Shown one piece after another: positions 1 to 5,490 of a stretch of DNA of 8,186 bases. Under the pieces are notes generated by a model. The model ran no database searches, was not told where the DNA came from, and was given only the letters and a program-made list of their open reading frames with translations. The DNA comes from Treponema sp. (GTDB taxonomy: Bacteria > Spirochaetota > Spirochaetia > Treponematales > Breznakiellaceae): the NCBI GenBank assembly GCA_031271075.1, contig JAISWN010000319.1:1-8186 (forward strand), written 5' to 3'. Numbering within the stretch: the first letter of the stretch is position 1; each line of letters starts with the position of its first letter. Made by a program: the position numbers and the translations under genes.

Positions 1-2
1 CC

Positions 3-191
3 AGGCAGCTTTTGGAAGGAACCATCCCCTCGGCGATTAAGCCCCCGCCGGGCTGCAAGTTCCACACCCGCTGCCCCCACTGCGCGGAGATCTGTAAAAC
101 CAAGACCCCTCTGCCCAGGGTGATCTCCGGCGAACAGTATGTCTGCTGCCACCTTTACGACAGTACAGGTACTATCGTGAAAAATGCATAG
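3..191 (+). CDS. Oligopeptide/dipeptide ABC transporter ATP-binding protein, C-terminal fragment (OppF/DppF type)
   Basis: Only the last 62 residues are present; the Walker motifs lie outside the window. The fragment is the characteristic C-terminal extension of peptide-importer ATPases (oligo_HPY region): a proline-rich PSAIKPPPGCKFHTRCP stretch at fragment residues 9-25, then cysteines at 18, 24, 27 and 31, and a closing YVCCHLY. In the family this ATPase energises uptake of oligo- or dipeptides together with a second ATPase, two permeases and a binding protein. Related proteins can hold an iron-sulfur cluster on these cysteines; the extra Cys27 (usually Ala) is slightly unusual. The gene ends with TAG at 189-191. 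Its position as the last gene of an opp/dpp operon is inferred from the 227 non-coding bases that follow. OppF and DppF cannot be separated from this fragment. Confidence 0.9.
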   Translation, partial: RQLLEGTIPSAIKPPPGCKFHTRCPHCAEICKTKTPLPRVISGEQYVCCHLYDSTGTIVKNA

Positions 192-320
192 CATAGGACA
201 TTTGAACCGCGGCGGCTTCCGTCCTGGCCTCCCCCCTGTCGCCGCCACATAGCGGAAAGTTTGAGGATGGATACGGCGGATGACGAAATTGAAATAACCG
301 CCACTAAATATTAGGGTATG

Positions 321-404
321 TTCACACTAGTAGCTTGTAATATCTAAAACTTGATAATAGACTTGCACGCTAGCCTGTGGCGAGCTTGCAAGTCTAATGT
401 CAAA
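321..404 (+). repeat. Copy A of a hairpin-bearing interspersed repeat
   Basis: This stretch shares an ordered set of blocks with 4249-4375: TTCA, then CTAGTA-K-CTTGTAA (327-340), three variable bases, CTAAAAC (344-350), a spacer ending in AATAG, then a hairpin that begins GACTTG and ends CAAGTCT, followed by a TGT-AA block. The hairpin arms are 360-375 and 379-394 (14 of 16 pairs, 3-base loop). The inner part of the stem differs between the two copies while pairing is kept. The outer boundaries are approximate, being set by where similarity to the other copy fades. No open reading frame is carried, so any mobility would have to be supplied from elsewhere. Confidence 0.6.
360..394 (+). promoter_or_regulatory. 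Stable hairpin in the leader of the radical SAM gene
   Basis: The left arm 360-375 (GACTTGCACGCTAGCC) and right arm 379-394 (GGCGAGCTTGCAAGTC) pair in 14 of 16 positions around a TGT loop. The hairpin ends 24 bases before the likely TTG start and 12 bases before the ribosome-binding site at about 407-414. No T-run follows, so it is not a classical terminator for the upstream opp gene. If transcription starts upstream, it would sit in the mRNA leader and could affect stability or translation. It is part of the repeat described at 321-404, so it may simply be a resident element with no role in this gene. Confidence 0.35.
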
Positions 405-418
405 AGAGAGGGGAGATT

Positions 419-1387
419 TTGCTTAGCCTGGGGAATCTGTACCATGGGGGGATAATGGTGAACTACCGGTGTACCGCCGCCTGCCGTCACTGTCTCTACG
501 CCTGTTCCCCGACCCGGAGGGCGGGTTACGTTAGCCGGGAGGCCATGCGGGAGATCTGCCGCCTCCTCCGCAAGGGCGGAATCGGTTCGGTACATATCGG
601 CGGCGGCGAACCTTTCCTGGATTTCCAGGGCCTGGCCATGGCGGTAGAAGAACTGCGGGACGCGGGGATAACCCTGGACTACATTGAGACCAACGCCTTC
701 TGGGCCGCCGGCGCGGATGGGCCGGCCATGCTGAAACGCCTTAGATCCCTTGAAGTGGAAGCCCTCTGCATTTCCGTAGACCCCTTCCACGCCGAATACG
801 TTCCCTATGCCCTTCCCCTGCGGCTTGCGAAGCTTTGTGAAAAGAACGGCCTGGGTTACTTCCTCTGGAAACAGCAGTTCCTTCCGGCCCTTTCCCGGCT
901 GGACGCGGTGAAAACCCACAGCCGGGCCGGGCTGGAAGCCGTCCTGGGGGACGCTTATATCAGTAACACTGCCCGGCTCTATGGGCTGCGTATCGGGGGC
1001 AGGGCGGTCAACATTGAGGGGGAATACGCCGGAAGGGGGGCGCTTGCGGATTTTACCGATTCCAAACCCTGCGGGGATCTGCTGTCTACCGGCCACTTCC
1101 ACGTGGACGCGGACTGCTGTTTCATTCCGCCGGGCTGTACCGGGATACGCATCCCTCTGGCGGAGGCGGTGGAGGGCATCCCCGAAGGGAAGTACCCGGT
1201 TTTTGAGGCCCTCTACTACGGCGGAACCGGGGCCCTGCTTGAGTTTGCCCGGGGGCAGGGTTTCGTACCGGAGAAAACTTACCCTTCCCGCTGCGGGCTC
1301 TGTTTCCGTGTCCGCGCCTTCCTGGCCGGTAAAGGTTTCGCGGAACTGGACGCGGATCACTATGAAGAGTCTTTAAAGTATTACTGA
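419..1387 (+). CDS. Radical SAM protein with Cys-rich, SPASM-like C-terminus, function unknown
   Basis: Of 322 residues, the N-terminal half is a radical SAM domain: Cys18-X3-Cys22-X2-Cys25 (CTAACRHC) for the [4Fe-4S] cluster that cleaves S-adenosylmethionine, with a further Cys29, and the GGGEP SAM-binding motif at 61-65. The C-terminal half has Cys218, Cys233, Cys234, Cys240 and Cys292-X2-Cys295. The spacing resembles a SPASM or twitch auxiliary cluster domain but is not a canonical match. The reaction and substrate cannot be read from the sequence. I chose TTG at 419 because GAGGGGAG at about 407-414 is well placed and the residues before the motif (LYHGGIMVNYRC) look like conserved family sequence; ATG at 455 is the alternative and leaves only five residues before Cys18. 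The DUF3842 gene follows 11 bases after the stop, so the two are probably co-transcribed. Confidence 0.85.
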   Translation: MLSLGNLYHGGIMVNYRCTAACRHCLYACSPTRRAGYVSREAMREICRLLRKGGIGSVHIGGGEPFLDFQGLAMAVEELRDAGITLDYIETNAFWAAGADGPAMLKRLRSLEVEALCISVDPFHAEYVPYALPLRLAKLCEKNGLGYFLWKQQFLPALSRLDAVKTHSRAGLEAVLGDAYISNTARLYGLRIGGRAVNIEGEYAGRGALADFTDSKPCGDLLSTGHFHVDADCCFIPPGCTGIRIPLAEAVEGIPEGKYPVFEALYYGGTGALLEFARGQGFVPEKTYPSRCGLCFRVRAFLAGKGFAELDADHYEESLKYY

Positions 1388-1398
1388 GGAGCACGGGG

Positions 1399-1839
1399 AT
1401 GAGAACAACAGTGGTGGTGGTGGACGGCATGGGCGGCGGGATCGGCGGACAGCTTATCGGAAAACTGAAAGAGAGTATCGACAGTGATACGGAGATAATT
1501 GCCCTGGGAACCAACGCGGTAGCCACCGAACGGATGGTAAAGGCCGGGGCCCACCGGGGCGCTACCGGGGAGAACGCGATACGGGTCTCGGTTTCCTCCG
1601 GGGATTTTATCCTGGGCCCCATCGGCATTGTGATAGGCAACAGCATGATGGGGGAGATTACCCGGGGAATAGCGGCGGCGGTGCTTGCCGCCCCGGGGGA
1701 ACGGATCCTCCTTCCCATGCAGCAGGATCATTTTTTCATCGCCGGACTGGAGCAGCTTCCCCTGGTAAAGATGATAGACCGGGTACTGGAAATCTTCCGG
1801 GAACGGATAAAGGCGAAAAAATTAACGCCCCCGGCGTAA
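1399..1839 (+). CDS. DUF3842 family protein
   Basis: This 146-residue soluble protein has no signal peptide or membrane segment. It begins with a beta strand and a glycine-rich loop, VVVVDGMGGGIG at residues 5-16, that looks like a nucleotide-binding or Rossmann-type turn. It continues with the blocks IIALGTNAVATERMVKAG (33-50), RGATGENAIRV (53-63) and GPIGIVIGNSMMGEIT (73-88), which I recognise as DUF3842. No biochemical function is known to me for the family. The ribosome-binding site GAGGAG (1386-1391) overlaps the stop codon of the radical SAM gene, which argues for an operon and possibly a shared process. The last 18 bases overlap the 3' end of the opposing methyltransferase gene. A role in nucleotide or cofactor binding is only a guess from the glycine-rich loop. 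Confidence 0.85.
   Translation: MRTTVVVVDGMGGGIGGQLIGKLKESIDSDTEIIALGTNAVATERMVKAGAHRGATGENAIRVSVSSGDFILGPIGIVIGNSMMGEITRGIAAAVLAAPGERILLPMQQDHFFIAGLEQLPLVKMIDRVLEIFRERIKAKKLTPPA
1814..1837 (-). terminator. Possible intrinsic terminator of the RNA methyltransferase gene
   Basis: Reading the minus strand, ACGCC (1837-1833), a three-base loop and GGCGT (1829-1825) form a short GC-rich stem. TAATTTTTTC follows directly (1824-1815), giving a T-rich tract. The stem spans the last codons and abuts the TAA stop of the methyltransferase gene. It also lies inside the last codons of the DUF3842 gene, where on the plus strand it is followed by A residues and so would not terminate. A five-pair stem is short, so efficiency is doubtful. 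Confidence 0.4.
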
Positions 1840-2778
1840 AAAGTACGGCGGGTTCCGGGCTATGGTCTTTGCCCTTTCTTCCGCCCATTTCTGCATGGCG
1901 ATGGCGAAGGCGGCGGACACGTTGAGGGAGCCTTTCGCGCCATAGCTGGGGATGCTCACCCGGCCCAGGGAAGCGTCCGCCACGGCAAGGGCGGCGGGGC
2001 TTACCCCCAGTTCCTCGGAGCCCACGATCATCACCGCGGTTCGGGGGAAGGGAAATTCCCCGATGGCGATACCCCCGGTCTCCAGGGCGAAGAAGGGGCC
2101 GCCGGAAAATCCCCCAATCTCCGGGGAAAGGGCGGCCGGGCCGGACTTTTCCGGGAAGGGATCTTCACCCAGTCGTTCCCAGGGAAGGACATCCACGCAG
2201 CCCATGGCGGTTCGTTCAGCCCGGGGGTGGCGGGGATCGGCGCAGAGGGGGGAAAGCCAGAGCTTTTCAGCTCCAAAGGACTCGGCGCTGCGGAACATGG
2301 CTCCCACGTTGAAAGGGGAGCGGATATCCTCCAGATAGACCCCCATTCCCGGAAAAGGGCGCCGTTTTGCCGGGTCCAGCCTGCCCTGGGGGTCGGTAAA
2401 GTCCCAGTCGGCGGGGCAGCGTCCGGCGGCGGCCAGAAGGATATGGCGGGCCGTGTTGAGGGCCCGGCGCAGGGCAGACCCGTCGCGCAAGGCGCCGGGA
2501 GCCCCGCCGGCAACCCCCAGGGCGGCGCGGCTTTGCCCCAAAGCCCCGCGCTCCGCCGGGGAAAAATCTTTGTCCCCGCCGAGCAGTTCCAGCAGATCCT
2601 CCAGATACGCCAGTTCGCCGGGGGAAAAGAGACCGCTCCGGCCCGGCGCGGTTTCGGCGAAAGGCCGGGACTCCTGCCCCGGGGCCAGGAGCCGCCGCTC
2701 CGCCTCGGCCAGGATCTTTTCGGCCTTCCGGAGCCGCAGGGATCGGGGGAGGCGCGACAGTTTGGATAAAGGAATCAC
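1822..2778 (-). CDS. TrmH/SpoU-family RNA 2'-O-ribose methyltransferase
   Basis: The protein has 318 residues. The C-terminal half (about 145-300) is a SpoU domain of the knotted SPOUT class, with all three motifs: motif 1 at 155-166 (PFNVGAMFRSAE; Asn157 and the catalytic-type Arg163), motif 2 at 250-260 (MIVGSEELGVS) and motif 3 at 275-290 (VSIPSYGAKGSLNVSAAF). Such enzymes methylate a ribose 2'-OH of tRNA or rRNA with S-adenosylmethionine, usually as dimers in the cytoplasm. The basic, helical N-terminal 140 residues probably recognise RNA, but they are not the standard L30e-like domain that I can recognise, so the target is unknown. The start is a GTG at 2778 without a clear ribosome-binding site; the true start could differ by some codons. 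Gene-specific names (trmH, rlmB) are not justified. It opposes the DUF3842 gene, overlapping it by 18 bases. Confidence 0.87.
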   Translation of the reverse strand: MIPLSKLSRLPRSLRLRKAEKILAEAERRLLAPGQESRPFAETAPGRSGLFSPGELAYLEDLLELLGGDKDFSPAERGALGQSRAALGVAGGAPGALRDGSALRRALNTARHILLAAAGRCPADWDFTDPQGRLDPAKRRPFPGMGVYLEDIRSPFNVGAMFRSAESFGAEKLWLSPLCADPRHPRAERTAMGCVDVLPWERLGEDPFPEKSGPAALSPEIGGFSGGPFFALETGGIAIGEFPFPRTAVMIVGSEELGVSPAALAVADASLGRVSIPSYGAKGSLNVSAAFAIAMQKWAEERAKTIARNPPYFLRRGR

Positions 2779-2899
2779 AGGGAAATAGATACCATAAAAC
2801 GCCGAAAAACACAGTAAGCCGGGAGGATACCCGACGCTCTTTTGGCCGGGTTTAAACTGATGGGCCAGGGTAAGGTTTAACGTGAGACAATGCGCGATC

Positions 2900-2929
2900 T
2901 TGACAGGATCCCAGTAGATATACTATAGT
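2900..2929 (+). promoter_or_regulatory. Sigma-70-type promoter for the AlkX-like gene
   Basis: A perfect -35 box TTGACA (2900-2905) is followed after 18 bases by TATAGT (2924-2929), one of the better matches in the window. The -10 box lies in a 10-base perfect palindrome, TACTATAGTA (2921-2930), which could itself be an operator site. Transcription would start near 2936, about 107 bases before the glycosylase ATG and just ahead of a small ORF with its own ribosome-binding site. This is motif reading only. Confidence 0.55.
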
Positions 2930-2951
2930 ACACCCCCAGGAAGAGAACAGT

Positions 2952-3020
2952 ATGGCATCTTTGACCATTATTATTGATCATTGTCTTTACCCTGATTCTG
3001 TGTACGGATTCAGGTGTTAA
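2952..3020 (+). CDS. Possible 22-residue leader ORF upstream of the AlkX-like gene
   Basis: An ATG at 2952 opens a 22-codon frame ending in TAA at 3018-3020. It is preceded by AGGAAGAG (2938-2945) at a suitable distance. It lies between the predicted transcription start and the glycosylase start, whose ATG is 22 bases after the leader stop. The peptide begins MASLTIIIDHC and contains two cysteines; it has no family resemblance that I can see. It could be a leader peptide coupling translation to the next gene, or a chance ORF. Only the placement and the ribosome-binding site support it. Confidence 0.25.
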   Translation: MASLTIIIDHCLYPDSVYGFRC

Positions 3021-3042
3021 TATAGCGTAAAGGAACTAAAAT

Positions 3043-4257
3043 ATGACATATTCTTTTACAAAAGATGGACTTTGTTCTTTTCTGATACGGTACCATTCTT
3101 TGGACTGTTTTGATAAACTGGCCGGGGAATCGGGAATTATTACACTGTTCCGGCGTATTGGATCCGTGCAATACGATCCGTTGAATGTGGTAGGGCGTAA
3201 CCCCCATTTGGTATTACAATCAAGAATAAAAAATTTTACCATGGATATTCTTGACAAACTTTTATATCAGGACAGGGTTCTTGTGGACGCCTGGGACAAG
3301 GAAATGTCGATTTACAGAACAGAAGACTGGCCCTATTTTAAGCGAATTAGAAAATGTATGGAAGAGTCCAGAAAACATACGCTTGCATGGCGGGGTCAGA
3401 GCGAAGTCTTGTCATATACATCGCAGGTGCTGAAAAAACTTAAGGATTCCGGTCCGCTTGGGGCAACTGATATTGATTTGGGGAAATGCCGGCCGGGCCG
3501 TTGGGGGCATAGAAAGATCGCCGGAGCGGCCTTTGATTATCTGTTTTCAAAAGGGGAACTCGGAGTATATAAAAAGAGAAATACACAAAAAACATATGAC
3601 CTAATACAAAATTTGCTTCCCGAAAGGATAATAAAATCGCCGGATCCGTTTGATAGTAATGATGACTTTTATGAATGGTATTTCCTGCGCAGGATAAAAA
3701 GCATTGGCGTGCATTGGTTAAGAAACGGGGGAGGATGGAACGGATATTATCTCTCGGACAGCCGGTTGCGTAAACAGGTATTTGACTCTCTTGAAAAGAA
3801 AGGTCTTATTGAGCGCATAGAGATTCCTGAAATAAATGAAACTTTTTATATTTGTCAGCAAGATATGGATTTGTTTTATATAAAGCCTGAGTACGACAAC
3901 TATGCCAGGGTTTTGGCCCCGCTGGATAATCTTTTATGGGATAGAATGTTAATACAAAAAGTTTTCGATTTTCAGTACAGTTGGGAAGTGTATTTACCGG
4001 AAGAGAAAAGGAAATATGGATATTATGTATTGCCCATATTATATCGAAATAAAATAATTGCGCGCATGGAACCTGTACAGCAGAAAACAGGCAATCCGCT
4101 TAGGATAAAAAACTGGTGGTGGGAACCAAATATAAAAATAACCAAGAAACTACGAAATGCGATTGAAAATGGGTTAAAGAAATTTGCGGGGTATTTGAAT
4201 GCCGACGGTATTGATCGAAAGGCATTACAGATGATCTTTGTAACTATTCAGTCCTAG
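3043..4257 (+). CDS. ycaQ: AlkX/YcaQ-type DNA glycosylase (winged-helix HTH_42 family)
   Basis: This 404-residue protein matches the YcaQ/AlkZ family in length and in its blocks: IGSVQYDPLNVV (40-50), LAPLDNLLWDR (291-301), and KRKYGYYVLP (322-331) followed by a basic C-terminal helix. The family consists of tandem winged-helix domains forming a cytoplasmic DNA glycosylase. The motif QYD at Gln43-Asp45 is the QxD type of AlkX/YcaQ, which unhooks interstrand crosslinks and removes bulky alkyl adducts, unlike the QxQ of AlkZ. The start is ATG 3043 with AAGGA at 3030-3034. A good promoter lies at 2900-2929. Base composition is visibly more AT-rich than the flanking genes, with many AAA, ATA and TTT codons, which suggests acquisition by transfer. 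The last codons (CAG TCC TAG) fall within the repeat at 4249-4375, so the C-terminus may have been set by insertion of that element. The symbol is by family, not proven orthology. Confidence 0.85.
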   Translation: MTYSFTKDGLCSFLIRYHSLDCFDKLAGESGIITLFRRIGSVQYDPLNVVGRNPHLVLQSRIKNFTMDILDKLLYQDRVLVDAWDKEMSIYRTEDWPYFKRIRKCMEESRKHTLAWRGQSEVLSYTSQVLKKLKDSGPLGATDIDLGKCRPGRWGHRKIAGAAFDYLFSKGELGVYKKRNTQKTYDLIQNLLPERIIKSPDPFDSNDDFYEWYFLRRIKSIGVHWLRNGGGWNGYYLSDSRLRKQVFDSLEKKGLIERIEIPEINETFYICQQDMDLFYIKPEYDNYARVLAPLDNLLWDRMLIQKVFDFQYSWEVYLPEEKRKYGYYVLPILYRNKIIARMEPVQQKTGNPLRIKNWWWEPNIKITKKLRNAIENGLKKFAGYLNADGIDRKALQMIFVTIQS

Positions 4258-4375
4258 TATCTTGTAACCGCTAAAACAGTACACAGAATAGACTTGTTCG
4301 AGAACCAACCGGCTTCTCGAACAAGTCTCGTGTAAGCAGCCTGCTGGCAGGGTTTTACATCGCACTACAGGACTG
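4249..4375 (+). repeat. Copy B of the hairpin-bearing repeat, with short terminal inverted repeats
   Basis: The 127-base element starts CAGTCCT (4249-4255) and ends with its exact reverse complement AGGACTG (4369-4375). Similarity continues inward: CAGTCCTAGTATCTTGTAA on the left, against CAGTCCTGTAG, then TGTAA, read from the right end. Centrally, arms 4291-4304 and 4314-4327 form a perfect 14-pair stem around nine bases. It shares CTAGTA-K-CTTGTAA, CTAAAAC, AATAGACTTG and CAAGTCT with 321-404. This architecture resembles a small non-autonomous (MITE-like) element, but no target-site duplication is obvious and no transposase is nearby. The terminal repeat of seven bases is short enough that chance cannot be excluded; the similarity to the other copy is stronger evidence. 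Confidence 0.55.
4291..4327. terminator. Strong hairpin between convergent genes, possible bidirectional terminator
   Basis: A perfect 14-base-pair stem, GACTTGTTCGAGAA (4291-4304) with TTCTCGAACAAGTC (4314-4327), and a nine-base loop sit between the ends of the AlkX-like gene (+) and the FMN-binding lipoprotein gene (-). The position suits a shared transcription end. Neither side has a proper T-run: the minus strand continues TATTCTG and the plus strand TCGTG. It is therefore either an inefficient terminator, an mRNA 3'-end stabiliser, or simply the core of the repeat. Confidence 0.35.
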
Positions 4376-4384
4376 TCTATGCGC

Positions 4385-4816
4385 TTACCGCTTTCCCGCG
4401 GTTTCCAGGGCGTCCTCCACCGCTTCCCTGAACTGGTTGTACGCGATGGTAGCCCCACTCACGGCTTCCAGGTCTTCCAGGTTTCCCGTGCGGCTTAAAT
4501 CCCGGGCGTATTTTTCCATGGCCCTTACGGCAAGCTGGGCCTTGTCATAGTAGGACTGGTTGGAGATTTCCCCGTTGATCTTCCCGTAATTTTCATCCTT
4601 GACGGTTCCGTCTTTCTGCCGGGTAACAAAACTACAGTCCGTAATTTTTCCTTCCCTGACGGTAAGGGTTACTTCCCCGAAGGCGCCGTTATCGTCGGGG
4701 CCGCTCTTTCCGGTGTAGGTTCCGTCCCGGTAACCGGAATTCCCGCAGCCGGCGCTAAAAAAAACCGGAAGGAACAGGCAAAGGCAAAAGAGAACAGGGT
4801 TAGGAAACTTAGTCAT
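4385..4816 (-). CDS. FMN-binding domain lipoprotein
   Basis: The protein has 143 residues. Residues 1-23 are a lipoprotein signal peptide (hydrophobic 8-20) with the lipobox SAGC, lipidated Cys24, so it is anchored outside the cytoplasm. The rest is an FMN-binding domain of the NqrC/RnfG type: a TYTG segment followed by a VTLTVREGKITDCSF strand pair (near 72-86 of the precursor, approximate), and near the C-terminus EAVSGATIAYNQF, where the Thr of SGAT is the expected site of covalent FMN attachment by ApbE. The usual Asp three residues before the Ser is Glu here. It is the last gene of the minus-strand operon; its start ATGACTAA overlaps the ATPase stop by eight bases, which fits translational coupling. 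The true start is 4816, as only this one gives the signal peptide. By inference it passes electrons at the membrane surface in the P19-type iron system, where other bacteria carry thioredoxin-like proteins. Confidence 0.85.
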   Translation of the reverse strand: MTKFPNPVLFCLCLFLPVFFSAGCGNSGYRDGTYTGKSGPDDNGAFGEVTLTVREGKITDCSFVTRQKDGTVKDENYGKINGEISNQSYYDKAQLAVRAMEKYARDLSRTGNLEDLEAVSGATIAYNQFREAVEDALETAGKR

Positions 4817-5489
4817 GGGGTTCCGCCTCTTTGTTTTTAACAATCCGGGCAATCCTGCCGTGCTCCAGTACCACCGTCCTTCCGGCGTCCCCGGCGACTT
4901 CCGGATCGTGGGTAACCACAATAATGGTGCTGCCTTCGGCGTGGAGTTTTTTGAAAATGCCGATAACGATATTCTCGTTGGCTTCGTCAAGGTTTCCCGT
5001 GGGTTCGTCCGCCAGGATCAGTTTGGGGTAGTTGATAAGCGCCCGGGCGATACAGACCCGCTGCTGTTCCCCTCCGGAAAGCTGGCTGGGCAGGTGTTTT
5101 GCCCGGCCGGCAAGGCCCACCCGATCCAGGGCTTCCATGGCTTCCTTTTCGTCCGGAAGGCTGTGGTAATACTGGGCTACCATAACGTTTTCAAGGGCGG
5201 TAAGGTAGTTCACCAGGTGAAACTGCTGAAAGATAAGGCCGATCTTGTCGCGCCGGGTGGCGGTAAGGTTTCTGTCGCTCTCCCGGGAGATATTCACCCC
5301 GTCCAGAAACACGGTTCCTGTGGATGGTTTATCCATGCAGCCGATGATGTTCATCATGGTGGTTTTGCCGGAACCGGAGGGGCCCATGATCGCCAGCCAT
5401 TCTCCCTGCTTAACCGTAAGGTTCACATCCCGCAGGGCCTTGAGGTTTCCGTAGGCCTTGGAGATGTCCCGTAATTCCAACAGATCCAT
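4809..5489 (-). CDS. ABC transporter ATP-binding protein, LolD/MacB type, of a P19-associated system
   Basis: This 226-residue cytoplasmic ATPase has every motif intact: Walker A GPSGSGKT (36-43), Q-loop Gln88/Gln89, signature LSGGE (137-141), Walker B LILADEP (157-163, catalytic Glu162) and switch His194. The sequence is of the LolD/MacB/FtsE group, which drives FtsX-like permeases that transmit mechanical work to periplasmic partners and need not move a substrate through the membrane. I chose ATG 5489, although the frame stays open to 5600, because GAGGAG lies six bases upstream and the upstream part overlaps permease 2 and lacks family sequence. It starts one base after the permease 2 stop and overlaps the lipoprotein start by eight bases. 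It corresponds in order to Cj1663 of Campylobacter. The substrate or partner of the complex is not established. Confidence 0.9.
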   Translation of the reverse strand: MDLLELRDISKAYGNLKALRDVNLTVKQGEWLAIMGPSGSGKTTMMNIIGCMDKPSTGTVFLDGVNISRESDRNLTATRRDKIGLIFQQFHLVNYLTALENVMVAQYYHSLPDEKEAMEALDRVGLAGRAKHLPSQLSGGEQQRVCIARALINYPKLILADEPTGNLDEANENIVIGIFKKLHAEGSTIIVVTHDPEVAGDAGRTVVLEHGRIARIVKNKEAEPHD

Positions 5490-5490
5490 A

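Noticed and set aside
207..246. Inverted GGCGGC/GCCGCC after the opp gene as a terminator
   Set aside because: The six-base arms are separated by a loop of more than 20 bases, with no T-run; such GC words are common here.
192..314. The frame of the opp ATPase stays open for 40 codons after its TAG stop, to another TAG at 312-314
   Set aside because: The protein already ends at the usual family position, and the read-through sequence (arginine- and proline-rich, then acidic) resembles nothing in the family. There is no sign of suppression.
267..314. 15-codon ATG frame before the radical SAM gene
   Set aside because: No ribosome-binding site at a workable distance; very short, and no more than chance.
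344..1360. 338-codon open frame on the minus strand opposite the radical SAM gene
   Set aside because: It is antisense to a gene with clear catalytic motifs, has low-complexity Pro/Gly/Arg content and matches no family; long antisense frames are expected in GC-rich DNA.
2227..2769. Open frames on the plus strand opposite the methyltransferase gene
   Set aside because: They mirror a gene with all three SpoU motifs and show no recognisable domain.
2997..3015. CCTGA/TCAGG inverted repeat before the AlkX-like gene as an attenuator stem
   Set aside because: Only five pairs with a long loop and no T-run follow it.
4817..4990. 58-codon N-terminal extension of the FMN-binding lipoprotein
   Set aside because: It would bury the signal peptide inside the protein and overlap the ATPase; the start at 4816 places the lipobox correctly.
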